This document shows, piece after piece, positions 1 to 6,742 of a stretch of DNA of 14,843 nt; position 1 is the first letter of the stretch, and each line of letters starts with the position of its first letter. Source of the stretch: Aquisalimonas sp. (lineage in GTDB: Bacteria > Pseudomonadota > Gammaproteobacteria > Nitrococcales > Aquisalimonadaceae). The stretch spans positions 1 through 14,843 of the forward strand of contig SKYZ01000193.1 in assembly GCA_007127625.1 (NCBI GenBank), read 5' to 3'. Made by a program: the position numbers and the translations under genes. The notes under the pieces are model-generated. The model was not told the origin of the DNA. It was given only the letters and a program-made list of their open reading frames with translations, and did not search any database.

Positions 1-105
1 GAGAATGCGCATGACGCCGTAGATGACGGTCAGCCCTGCGGCGACCAGGAACAGCCACGACGCGTAGATGAACCCGTCGATGAGAATGGCCCAGAAGGTC
101 AGCAT
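1..105 (-). CDS. Branched-chain amino acid-type ABC transporter permease, LivH family (N-terminal fragment)
   Basis: Only the first 35 codons are inside the window; the gene continues past the left edge. The peptide starts MLTFWAILIDGFIYAS, then a hydrophobic helix and GLTVIYGVMRIL. This matches the opening of LivH/UrtB-type inner-membrane permeases, whose first helix is followed by a GLT-(I/V)-(F/Y)-GVMR-(V/I)-(I/L)-N segment. The ATG at 105-103 is preceded by AAGGG about nine bases upstream. It lies 60 bp downstream of the substrate-binding protein gene at 166-1491 on the same strand, as expected for a Liv/Urt operon with further permease and ATPase genes outside the window. The substrate cannot be inferred. 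Confidence 0.82.
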   Translation of the reverse strand, partial: MLTFWAILIDGFIYASWLFLVAAGLTVIYGVMRIL

Positions 106-128
106 AGGAAGTGCCCTTGAACGATAAC

Positions 129-156
129 GGGGCCGGCGACCCGAGCCGCCGGCCCC
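129..156 (-). other. GC hairpin between binding-protein gene and permease gene
   Basis: A perfect 10-bp inverted repeat (GGGGCCGGCG at 129-138, CGCCGGCCCC at 147-156) with an 8-base loop sits 9 bp after the binding-protein stop codon and 23 bp before the permease start. No T run follows on the minus strand, so it is not a typical intrinsic terminator. In ABC operons, hairpins at this place commonly protect the 3' end of the binding-protein message, or partly terminate, so that binding protein exceeds permease. That role is an inference here. Confidence 0.6.
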
Positions 157-165
157 CTGTTGGCG

Positions 166-1491
166 TCAGTCGCAGTCAACACCGGGGAAACCGGCCTCGA
201 TCCACTCGATGGGGTCTTCGCCCTCGGGAGCCGTGACGCACTCGGCGCTGTAGGCGCGCACGTTCTCCAGGCTCGGGGTTTCGCCGTCGAAGTGGTACTC
301 GCCGTAGAGCATCGGCTGCACCGCCTGGTGGCCGCCGGCGCGGTCCATGTAGACGGTGCCGCTGACCGACGGGAACTCGGCGCCGCGCAGGGCATCGGCA
401 ATGGCCTCCGTGGACGGCTTGGTGCCCTCATCGGCACCGGCGTTGTCCACCGCGTACTTCAGGCCCAGGATGGCCTGCGCCATCTTGTGGGAGGGATAGC
501 TGGGCTGCGTGCCATGGGCCTCGACGTAGCGCTCCGTGAACCAGTCATTGAGTTCGTTGTCCGGGGCAAACTCGCCGAAGGGTCCGCGACCGCCGACAAT
601 GGTGCCGTTGGGGGCACGGTCACCGAAGCGGTGCACGCCTGATTCGCCGGTAGTGAGCAGGGCCGTGGCGTTGTCCAGCAGCCCCCGCGCCGTGGCCTGG
701 CTCATGAACGCCTCCATGTCACCGCCCCAGGCGCTGGAGTGGACAATATCGGGACGACTGGTCTGCAGCGACGAGATCTCGGAGCCGTAGTTGCCCTGGA
801 AGATCTGCGGCATCTGGCTGCTGACGATCTCCGCGTCCGGCATCAGCGTGCCGAGGGCCGCGGTGAAGTCACGCCAGGAATCGTGGCCCCAGGCGTAGTT
901 CTGCTGCAGGCCGGCAATCCGGCGCACGTCCGGTTGCGTGTCCAGCAGGTAGCGCACCGCGCCGACGTTGTCGGCCACGGCGTCGAGGCCGGTGCGGAAC
1001 AGGTACTGTGGATTCTCCACTTCATCGAACAGGCGGGGTGTACCGCAGTCGAAGGCGATGGTGAGCATCTCCAGTTCCTCGGCCACCGGGCCGATGGCCA
1101 GACAGTCGCCACTGGAGATGTAGCCGATGACGGCGTCCACGTTCCGCCGCTCCACCAGGTTGCGGTATTCCTCCACCTGGCGTGATGCGCCGCCTTCCTC
1201 GTCAATGACAATGGTCTCGATCTGTACGCCGTTGACGCCGACGCTGTCATAAGGGGCGGGCAGTTCACCGGCATTGATGCCATCGACGATGACTTCGGCG
1301 GCGTTGGCCGCCGGAACCCCGAAGGGACCGGAAGCGGCGCCGGAGAGGAAGGTGACGATGCCGACACGGAACGTTTCGTCGGCGCTGGCGGTGGTGGTGA
1401 CGCCCAGGGTGCCGGCGGTGGCCAGGGCGAGGGCGCTGCCCGCAGTGGCGAGCCGGCGGCTCCAGGGGGTTCGATGGCTCTGTTGGGTCAT
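166..1491 (-). CDS. Periplasmic ABC substrate-binding protein, branched-chain amino acid/urea/amide type (Peripla_BP family)
   Basis: A 441-residue secreted protein. Residues 1-37 form a signal peptide (basic SRR near residue 11, an Ala/Leu-rich core, likely cleavage at ASA|DE). The mature part starts FRVGIVTFLSGAASGPFG and has the two-lobed LivK/UrtA/AmiC fold pattern: an early FLSG ligand-loop segment, ERRNVDAVIGYISSGDCLAIGP for the second strand-helix unit, and a hinge-proximal WGGDMEAFMSQA. Four cysteines (in GDCLAIGP, AFDCGTP, SAECVTAP and the last residues VDCD) could form disulfides. The ATG at 1491 has a strong GGAGGAG ribosome-binding site. It is downstream of a second binding-protein gene (48-bp gap) and upstream of a LivH permease, so it probably delivers ligand to that transporter. 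Expression is probably driven from the sigma-54 promoter at 2933-2948. The ligand is unknown: amino acids, amides, urea and aromatic acids are all possible. Confidence 0.85.
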   Translation of the reverse strand: MTQQSHRTPWSRRLATAGSALALATAGTLGVTTTASADETFRVGIVTFLSGAASGPFGVPAANAAEVIVDGINAGELPAPYDSVGVNGVQIETIVIDEEGGASRQVEEYRNLVERRNVDAVIGYISSGDCLAIGPVAEELEMLTIAFDCGTPRLFDEVENPQYLFRTGLDAVADNVGAVRYLLDTQPDVRRIAGLQQNYAWGHDSWRDFTAALGTLMPDAEIVSSQMPQIFQGNYGSEISSLQTSRPDIVHSSAWGGDMEAFMSQATARGLLDNATALLTTGESGVHRFGDRAPNGTIVGGRGPFGEFAPDNELNDWFTERYVEAHGTQPSYPSHKMAQAILGLKYAVDNAGADEGTKPSTEAIADALRGAEFPSVSGTVYMDRAGGHQAVQPMLYGEYHFDGETPSLENVRAYSAECVTAPEGEDPIEWIEAGFPGVDCD

Positions 1492-1540
1492 GGTCTCCTC
1501 CAGTGGATCTGTTATTGGAGTATCGGAATGCCGCCGGCGG

Positions 1541-2839
1541 TCATGGTGACGCGTCGGCGGTGGGGCCGCGTCGCCGTTGCAGAACGGCGGCAGACGGTTT
1601 CAGGGATTCGGCTTCGTACACGCGCCAGTCGCCCAGCAGGACCCGGGCGGGAGGGAACGCGTCGTCCTCCCGCGGTGAGCCTATGGCCTGGGCCTGGACG
1701 ATCTGATGTGTCTCGGGATCGATGTAGGACGTGTGCCCCGGCGGGTCCGTGGGCAGTGGCAGTTCCAGGCCCCGCAGAGCATCGATCATGGCCTCGGTGT
1801 CGCCGATGGTGCCGGCCTGGCTGGTGGCGCGGGCAATGGCGATAATCCCTGTGTAGGCCCCGACGGCGGCATAGCTCGGGTACGTGCCGGTCTTGTCGTG
1901 GAAGGCCTGGACGAAGTGTCGGTTGCGCTCGGTGTCCGGCCAGTTGACGTGGTGCCGTGCGGACAGGATCAGGCCCTGGGGCGCCAACGCCCCGAACGAC
2001 ACCAAGGTGTCGTAGTTGCCACCGGCGTCGAAGTTGGCCACCGTCATGACCTCGAACAGGCGCGTTGTGCGGGCCTGCTGGACGAAGGCGTTGAAGTCCC
2101 CGCCCCACAGTCCGGTGACCAGGATGTCCGGTGGCGATTCCAGCAGGGCCTGGATGTACAGGGAATAGTCGGGTTCGTAGAGCCGTGGCCAGTACGTGCC
2201 GGCCTGTTCGTAGTCCACTCCGAGTTGCTCCAGGGACGTGCGCAGATCGCGCCAGGCAACCCGGCCGTACTCGTAGTCGGGTCCCAGAAAGGCCAGCGTG
2301 CGCCAGCCCGTGCGCTCCTGCATCTCCTGCAGGTAGCGGGCGCCAGCGGCATGGGAGTACCAGGTGTCACTGGAGACGCGGAAATAGTGGCGGTGACCCT
2401 CTTCCAGGGTGAGGCGGGAGGACGCATGGTCGGTGCCCACCAGGATGGTCTCGTTGTCCCGGGCGAACTGGCTCACGGCCCGGCCGACCCCGGAGCTGAC
2501 AATGCCGCAGAGGATCTCGGCCCCTTCGCGCTGGACGAAGTCTTCCGCCATGCGTACCGCGAAGGACGCCTTGGAGCGGGAGTCCTCGATGATGACCCGC
2601 AGGCGCGGCGCACCGGGCTCTTCGGCGAGCCGGTCCAGCGCCACCTGAATGCCGTGAATGCTATCGCGCCCGTAGGTGGCCCCGCGGCCGGTCATGGGGT
2701 ACATGCAGGCCACCGTCCCGTCCGCCGCGTCCGCGTCGGCACCGAGTTCGACCCGCGCGCCGAAGTCGCCCAGAGCCGGAGTTTGGGTAATGAGTAGCGT
2801 TGCCGCCGTCCATAGCGCCACGCAGGTGGCACGCCGCAT
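1541..2839 (-). CDS. Second periplasmic ABC substrate-binding protein, LivK/UrtA/AmiC type
   Basis: A 432-residue exported protein if translation starts at the ATG at 2839, which I prefer because GGGGAG lies seven bases upstream. An upstream in-frame ATG at 2869 has only a weak AAGAAG before it. The signal peptide is about residues 1-24 (MRRATCVALW..., cleavage near ALG|DF). The mature part has the Peripla_BP pattern: VACMYPMTGRGATYGRD, EILCGIVSSGVGRAVSQ, TLAFLGPDYEYGR and ILVTGLWGGDFNAFVQQA. The LWGGD-FNAF segment parallels the WGGDMEAF segment of the downstream paralogue, so the two look like relatives, although diverged. It is the first gene after the sigma-54 promoter. Its partner may share the same permeases with another ligand range, or one of the two may serve as a sensor. 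The ligand is unknown. Confidence 0.82.
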   Translation of the reverse strand: MRRATCVALWTAATLLITQTPALGDFGARVELGADADAADGTVACMYPMTGRGATYGRDSIHGIQVALDRLAEEPGAPRLRVIIEDSRSKASFAVRMAEDFVQREGAEILCGIVSSGVGRAVSQFARDNETILVGTDHASSRLTLEEGHRHYFRVSSDTWYSHAAGARYLQEMQERTGWRTLAFLGPDYEYGRVAWRDLRTSLEQLGVDYEQAGTYWPRLYEPDYSLYIQALLESPPDILVTGLWGGDFNAFVQQARTTRLFEVMTVANFDAGGNYDTLVSFGALAPQGLILSARHHVNWPDTERNRHFVQAFHDKTGTYPSYAAVGAYTGIIAIARATSQAGTIGDTEAMIDALRGLELPLPTDPPGHTSYIDPETHQIVQAQAIGSPREDDAFPPARVLLGDWRVYEAESLKPSAAVLQRRRGPTADASP

Positions 2840-2922
2840 GAACTTCTCCCCAGTGCCGATGTGCGTCATCGGTTCTTCTTGCCGGCAAGCGGTCGAGGGC
2901 CGGCGCTCCCCTTGTACTGTTT
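2840..2922 (-). other. Predicted 5' leader of the binding-protein operon with two small hairpins
   Basis: The stretch between the predicted sigma-54 transcription start (about 2922) and the ATG at 2839 is about 83 bases. It holds a GCCGGC/GCCGGC stem (2881-2886 with 2899-2904) and a CCGATG-tgcgt-CATCGG stem (2856-2872). The second stem covers the upstream alternative ATG at 2869 and lies just before the GGGGAG ribosome-binding site. No known riboswitch is recognisable. The start position is inferred from the promoter spacing. Confidence 0.35.
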
Positions 2923-2932
2923 CCCGGGATGT

Positions 2933-2948
2933 TGCAAGTCAGGGGCCA
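2933..2948 (-). promoter_or_regulatory. Sigma-54 (-24/-12) promoter of the binding-protein/ABC operon
   Basis: Read on the minus strand from 2948, the sequence is TGGCCCCTGACTTGCA, against the consensus TGGCACG-N4-TTGCW. The invariant GG and GC have exactly the required 10-base spacing, and only consensus positions 5 and 7 differ. Taking the C at 2934 as -12 puts transcription start near 2922, 83 bases before the ATG at 2839. Two identical dyads upstream are centred at about -86 and -119, the usual range for enhancer sites. The adjacent NtrC-family regulator at 3047-4381 is the obvious activator. Confidence 0.8.
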
Positions 2949-2958
2949 TGTCCTCCGA

Positions 2959-2974
2959 CCCCGCCATGGCGGGG
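2959..2974. repeat. Perfect 16-bp GC palindrome between enhancer sites and promoter
   Basis: CCCCGCCATGGCGGGG is a perfect palindrome centred about 45 bp upstream of the predicted start. On the minus strand it is the first strong stem after the regulator stop codon, so it may help end the kinase-regulator message, although no T run follows. It could instead be an operator for another protein. I cannot tell these apart. Confidence 0.45.
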
Positions 2975-2998
2975 CCGGAGCCGGAGAATGGCGGAAGC

Positions 2999-3017
2999 AT
3001 GAGCGGAAACCGCTCAT
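2999..3017. promoter_or_regulatory. Enhancer-type dyad 1 (promoter-proximal)
   Basis: ATGAGCGGAAACCGCTCAT: two perfect 8-base half-sites around a 3-base centre, centred at 3008, about 86 bp upstream of the predicted sigma-54 start. The 19-mer is the exact reverse complement of the core of the second dyad at 3032-3050. Tandem dyads of this size are typical binding sites for dimers of NtrC-family activators. Confidence 0.75.
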
Positions 3018-3030
3018 TCATGGGCGGGTG

Positions 3031-3051
3031 CATGAGCGGTTTCCGCTCATG
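3031..3051. promoter_or_regulatory. Enhancer-type dyad 2 (promoter-distal), overlapping the regulator stop codon
   Basis: The core is ATGAGCGGTTTCCGCTCAT (3032-3050), extended by one more C/G pair to 21 bp, centred at 3041. It is 33 bp from dyad 1, close to three helical turns, so bound dimers would lie on roughly the same DNA face; glnA NtrC sites have a similar spacing. The site includes the TGA stop of the response-regulator gene, so coding and operator sequence overlap by five bases. A one-mismatch half-site (ATGGGCGG, 3020-3027) lies between the two dyads. Confidence 0.75.
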
Positions 3052-4381
3052 TGAGCCCGAGGCGCTGCATCCGTCGCTTCAGGGCGTGCCGCGAAATACC
3101 CAGCCGGGTGGCGGCATCACCCTTGCGGCCCCCGGCGGCATTCAGTGCGTCCAGCACGATCTGGCGCTCGGTCTGGTCGAGCCGCTGGCCCAGCGCGTCG
3201 CGCCCTGGTTCGCTGTCACGGATTTCCACGGGCAGCTGCTCGGGAACGATGACGCTGCCCGGGTAGAGAATGGTCAGGCGCTCCACCACGTTCTTGAGTT
3301 CGCGCACGTTGCCGGGCCAACGGTAGCGGGTGAGCAGCTCCAGGGCCGTTTCGCTCAAACCCACGGGGTCGCAGCCTTCCGTTTCTGCCTGCCGCAGCGT
3401 CAGTTCCCGAAGCAGGGCCTCCACGTCGCCGGCGCGTTCACGCAGGGGCGGGATATCGATTTCAATGACGTTGAGGCGGAAGTAGAGGTCCTCGCGGAAA
3501 CGGCCCTCGCGCACTTCCGCATCCAGGGAGCGGTTGGTCGCGGCGATCACCCGCACATCCGCGGACAGCGATCGTGACGCCCCGACGGGACGGTAGTCGC
3601 CGTTCTCCAGGAAATGCAGCAGCTTGGCCTGGAGAGCCAGTGGCAACTCACCGACTTCATCCAAGAACAGGGTGCCGCGATCGGCCAGACTGACCAGTCC
3701 CACCCGCTTCTGGTGGGCGCCCGTGTAGGCACCTTTCTCGGCGCCGAAGAGTTCCGCCTCGATGAGCTGCTCGGGCAGTGCGGCGCAGTTGATTTCCACG
3801 AACGCCTCGTGGGCACGCGGACTCTCGGCATGAATGCCTCGTGCAACCAGCGCCTTGCCGGTCCCGGACTCCCCCTGCAACAGGATGCGCGCAGCGCTGC
3901 TGCCTGCGACGCGTTCCACCGTTTCCCACAGCGCCTTCATGGGGGCGCTGTCGCCGACAAGGCCCGACGGAGGTGTCAGGCGCTGGCGGTGGTAGTCCAG
4001 TTCACTGCGCATCCGCGCACGGCGGGTGCTGGTCTCGATCAGGTGCACGACCTCGTCCAGGGCGAACGGCTTGGTGAGATAATCCGAGGCACCGGCCTTG
4101 ACCGCCTGCACCGCGGCGCGGGTGTCGCCGTGGGCAGAGATCATGACCACCGGAAGCTCCGGATAGTCCCGGTTGAGGTGCCCCAGTACCACCATGCCGT
4201 CCATGTCCGGGAGACGCAGGTCAAGCAGGATCAGATCCGGTGACTGCTCCGCCACCGCATCCAGACCCGTTGCCCCGGTGAAGCGCGCCTCTGCTTCCAG
4301 GCCCTCTTCCTGGAGGCCGAACACCAGCGAGCGGGCGAAGTTCTTCTCGTCGTCAATGACCAGGATGCGGGGTGCTGTCAT
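3047..4381 (-). CDS. NtrC-family sigma-54-dependent response regulator
   Basis: A 444-residue cytoplasmic activator with three domains. The receiver domain (about 1-120) has the acidic pair D10-D11, phospho-acceptor D54 in LILLDLRLPDMDG, S82 and K104 in YLTKPF. The sigma-54 AAA+ domain (about 140-370) has Walker A GESGTGK (170-176), the sigma-54-contacting GAYTGA loop (217-222) and Walker B TLFLDE (237-242). A Fis-type helix-turn-helix ends the protein (about 402-443, AATRLGISRHALKRRMQ). The start is set at the ATG at 4381, which overlaps the kinase stop as ATGA; an upstream in-frame start at 4414 would lie inside the kinase gene and adds residues before the receiver fold. Its likely targets are the two dyads just after its stop codon and the sigma-54 promoter of the ABC operon. 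All catalytic residues are present. Confidence 0.93.
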   Translation of the reverse strand: MTAPRILVIDDEKNFARSLVFGLQEEGLEAEARFTGATGLDAVAEQSPDLILLDLRLPDMDGMVVLGHLNRDYPELPVVMISAHGDTRAAVQAVKAGASDYLTKPFALDEVVHLIETSTRRARMRSELDYHRQRLTPPSGLVGDSAPMKALWETVERVAGSSAARILLQGESGTGKALVARGIHAESPRAHEAFVEINCAALPEQLIEAELFGAEKGAYTGAHQKRVGLVSLADRGTLFLDEVGELPLALQAKLLHFLENGDYRPVGASRSLSADVRVIAATNRSLDAEVREGRFREDLYFRLNVIEIDIPPLRERAGDVEALLRELTLRQAETEGCDPVGLSETALELLTRYRWPGNVRELKNVVERLTILYPGSVIVPEQLPVEIRDSEPGRDALGQRLDQTERQIVLDALNAAGGRKGDAATRLGISRHALKRRMQRLGLT

Positions 4382-6084
4382 AAGTGCAGGCTCGTGGGTT
4401 CCCCCGGAATGCACCGGGGCAGGTGGACAGTGACGGTGGTGCCCTCACCGGCTTCGCTGGTCAGGGTCAGTTGGCCGCCGTTGAGCAGCACGAGCTGCCT
4501 GGTGATGCTCAGGCCCAGCCCCGTGCCGTCCGCGCGGGTGGTATAGAAGGGGTCCGTGACACGCTCCCGGGTCGCAGGCTCCATGCCGCAGCCGTGGTCG
4601 GTGACGTCGATGCGCACGAATGCGCCTTCGGTGGACGCGCGCAGGCGGATGATGTCGTCCTCCTGACTCGCCTGGATCGCGTTGATGAGGAGGTTCACCA
4701 GGGACTGCACCACCTGCTCCGGATTGGCATGGATGCACAGGCGGGAGTCTCCGCTGGCATTGATGTCCACGCCCCGTTCACGACTTTCCGGCTCCACCAG
4801 GGTGGTGGCCTTGCGGAACGCCGTCCGGATCTCGAAGCAGCTTGGATCGCCGGCGGACGCCCGGCCGTAGGTAAGCAGATCGCTTACCACGCGGTTGAGC
4901 CGGTCGATCTCGTCCTCGACATCATTGAGCAGTTCTCGCCGCCGTTGGTCCGGTTCTTTCCGCCCCAGGGCCTGGACCGTGAGCTTGATGGTTCCCAGGG
5001 GGTTGCGGACTTCGTGGGCGACGCCGGTGGCGAATTCCCCGAGCACCGCCATTTTCTCGCTCTGGATGGTTCGGTTCATCATCTGCTGCAGGCGGTTGGC
5101 CATGGAGTTGAAGCCGTGGGCGAGGACGTCGATTTCGTCCCAGCGCTGATCCTGGACACCCAGTCGGTATTGTAGATCGCCGCCTGCCAGGGCATCGGCG
5201 CCGGTGACCAGTTGGTCCACACGCCGGCGCAGGCTGCGCGCCAGTCGCCAGAATACGGCCACGAGGCCGATGCCGGTGGCCGCCGCCAGGGCATACATCC
5301 CGAGTTGGGCGGTACGGAGCGGATTGAGGATATGCCCCGCTTCGATCTCGTAGTCGATGCGCCAGCCCGGCAGGATTTCCGGTCCTTCCCGGAGCCCCTT
5401 CGGGACATCCCGCAAGGGGTGACCCGCCGGCGTCAGCAGATTGCCATTCGGGGTGCGTAGATAGGTCCGTGTGGCGCCGGCGAGATCTTCCAGGCGGACG
5501 CGTTCGGTAATGGCGGCGAGTCGGACGTGGAGCCCCACGGATCCGGGATCCTCCATGCCAGGCAGACTCCGTAATCGCTGTCGAATGATGACGAAACCGG
5601 GCTCGCCGTCGTCGGGTACATGCGGGCCGATGATCTCCGTGCGACCGTATTCGGTGCGCGGCAGCCCGGCCATGCTCCACGGGTCCCCCTGCCAGTAGGG
5701 GGCCCCGGAGGCCGCCTGGCCGGGCACAAGATTGACCAGGCTGTTGCCGCCATCAAAGAACAGGATGCCGTAAAGGTCCGGCGAATCCGCCTCGACGCGC
5801 ACCAGTTCCGCAATACCTTCCGGAACCTCCATGCCGTCGGCGACATACAGCGGCATTGCCGGATGGCTCGAGAGGATTTCCAGCTGATAGATGCGGTTGG
5901 CGATGAACGCGCTCACGCGATTGGCGGTGCCGGCCAGCTGTGCCTCCAGGCGCTCGCCCGAGAGCCGCTCGATCAGGGTGTCGGAGAAACGCGCATAGAT
6001 GATGCTCAGCCCCGTCACCGCACTCAGGATGAGGACCAGGGAAAGCACCGTGTACTTGCCGACCAGGCTCGTGCGGGGCGTCAT
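4378..6084 (-). CDS. Membrane sensor histidine kinase with periplasmic Cache-like domain, HAMP, HisKA and ATPase domains
   Basis: A 568-residue inner-membrane kinase. One helix (about 11-31), a periplasmic region of about 230 residues resembling double-Cache ligand domains, and a second helix (about 261-282) are followed by HAMP (about 279-335). The dimerisation domain has phospho-acceptor H357 in ATGVAHEVRNPLG. The ATP-binding domain has N468 in LLINAIQ, D496 in DVTDHGCGM, and the F and G2 boxes DPFYTT...GTGLGLS (511-526). The ATG at 6084 is chosen; a TTG at 6102 would add six residues, and neither has a strong ribosome-binding site. Its stop overlaps the regulator start, so the two form a translationally coupled pair. 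The sensor may detect a ligand related to the substrate of the regulated transporter, but that is inference. Confidence 0.92.
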   Translation of the reverse strand: MTPRTSLVGKYTVLSLVLILSAVTGLSIIYARFSDTLIERLSGERLEAQLAGTANRVSAFIANRIYQLEILSSHPAMPLYVADGMEVPEGIAELVRVEADSPDLYGILFFDGGNSLVNLVPGQAASGAPYWQGDPWSMAGLPRTEYGRTEIIGPHVPDDGEPGFVIIRQRLRSLPGMEDPGSVGLHVRLAAITERVRLEDLAGATRTYLRTPNGNLLTPAGHPLRDVPKGLREGPEILPGWRIDYEIEAGHILNPLRTAQLGMYALAAATGIGLVAVFWRLARSLRRRVDQLVTGADALAGGDLQYRLGVQDQRWDEIDVLAHGFNSMANRLQQMMNRTIQSEKMAVLGEFATGVAHEVRNPLGTIKLTVQALGRKEPDQRRRELLNDVEDEIDRLNRVVSDLLTYGRASAGDPSCFEIRTAFRKATTLVEPESRERGVDINASGDSRLCIHANPEQVVQSLVNLLINAIQASQEDDIIRLRASTEGAFVRIDVTDHGCGMEPATRERVTDPFYTTRADGTGLGLSITRQLVLLNGGQLTLTSEAGEGTTVTVHLPRCIPGEPTSLHL

Positions 6085-6170
6085 CGCAAACAATAGCCTC
6101 AAGCGTCCGTGGCACCGCGTTGTTGATGACTGTAAGCTCGGGGCGATGACAAGGAAAGGAGAGGTTGATC
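6085..6170. other. Short divergent intergenic region between kinase and periplasmic protein genes
   Basis: These 86 bases must hold the promoters of both the kinase-regulator pair (leftward) and the gene at 6171 (rightward). On the minus strand a TTGTCA resembles a -35 box, but no convincing -10 box is seen at the right spacing. A TGGCACC at 6110 on the plus strand resembles a -24 box but lacks the -12 GC. No copy of the ATGAGCGG half-site is present, so there is no sign that the regulator controls its own gene here. Confidence 0.4.
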
Positions 6171-6707
6171 ATGTTCAAGCGTAGTCTCGTGTGTTTGTTC
6201 GCCATCGCCGGCTTGCTGATGTTCGGCCAGGCCAAGGCCCTGGATGACGCCGCCATCGATCGCTGGCTGGTCACCATGGAAGAACTCCAGGCCTGGGGGG
6301 ATCGCCAGGACGAACTGGACGAGGAGGATTTTCAGGCCGACGACCCCCAGGACTTCGACTTCGAACAGATCCTCGCGCAGACGGCCCGGGAGCATGACGA
6401 AGTGCGCGAGATCATTCGCCGTAATGGCTACAACGATGTCGATCAGTGGTCCTCCGACGGCGGGCGTATCTTCCACGCCATGATGGCGGTGCAGATGGAA
6501 GTCAGCCCGGAGATGGAGCGCGAGATGGAGGAGGCCATCCGGGAACTCGAGGAGAACCCGAACATCCCCGAGGAGCAGAAGGAGCAGTTCCGCCGGCAGA
6601 TGGAGCAGCAGATGGAGCGCATCGCCGGCATGTTCGCGGACGTCCCCGAGGAGGACCGAGCCACCGTGGAGCGCCGCATGGATGACATCATGGCGGTGAT
6701 GGAGTAA
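6171..6707 (+). CDS. Small acidic exported protein of unknown function
   Basis: A 178-residue protein that I do not recognise. Residues 1-23 are a clear signal peptide (MFKRSLVCLFAIAGLLMF..., likely cleavage AKA|LDD), with no lipobox Cys at the cleavage site, so a soluble periplasmic location is likely. The mature part is strongly acidic and almost entirely helix-forming, with Met- and Glu-rich heptad-like segments (about 110-178) such as EMEREMEEAIRELEENP and RRQMEQQMERIAGMF that suggest a helical bundle or coiled coil. No cysteine or metal motif is seen in the mature chain. The ATG at 6171 has a good AGGAG nine bases upstream; an in-frame TTG two codons earlier is less likely. It is a single-gene unit, divergent from the sensor kinase and closed by the hairpin at 6714-6741. 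Acid richness fits a halophile. No function is proposed. Confidence 0.75.
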   Translation: MFKRSLVCLFAIAGLLMFGQAKALDDAAIDRWLVTMEELQAWGDRQDELDEEDFQADDPQDFDFEQILAQTAREHDEVREIIRRNGYNDVDQWSSDGGRIFHAMMAVQMEVSPEMEREMEEAIRELEENPNIPEEQKEQFRRQMEQQMERIAGMFADVPEEDRATVERRMDDIMAVME

Positions 6708-6713
6708 TCCGGG

Positions 6714-6741
6714 GCCGGTGGGCCGGGCGCGGCCCACCGGC
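6714..6741. terminator. Hairpin between convergent genes, probable bidirectional terminator
   Basis: A perfect 12-bp stem (6714-6725 with 6730-6741) closes on a GGCG tetraloop. It starts seven bases after the plus-strand stop and ends one base before the stop of the minus-strand gene. The position between converging genes suggests it stops transcription from both sides, but no T run follows in either direction, so rho may be involved. Confidence 0.6.
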
Positions 6742-6742
6742 A

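Noticed and set aside
1706..2797. A 363-codon plus-strand open frame opposite the second binding protein
   Set aside because: The minus strand encodes a complete signal-peptide-bearing Peripla_BP protein; the plus-strand frame is explained by codon bias.
6110..6125. TGGCACC resembling a sigma-54 -24 box upstream of the periplasmic protein gene
   Set aside because: The -12 GC at the required spacing is missing (the sequence there is TGTT), and spacing is strict for sigma-54.
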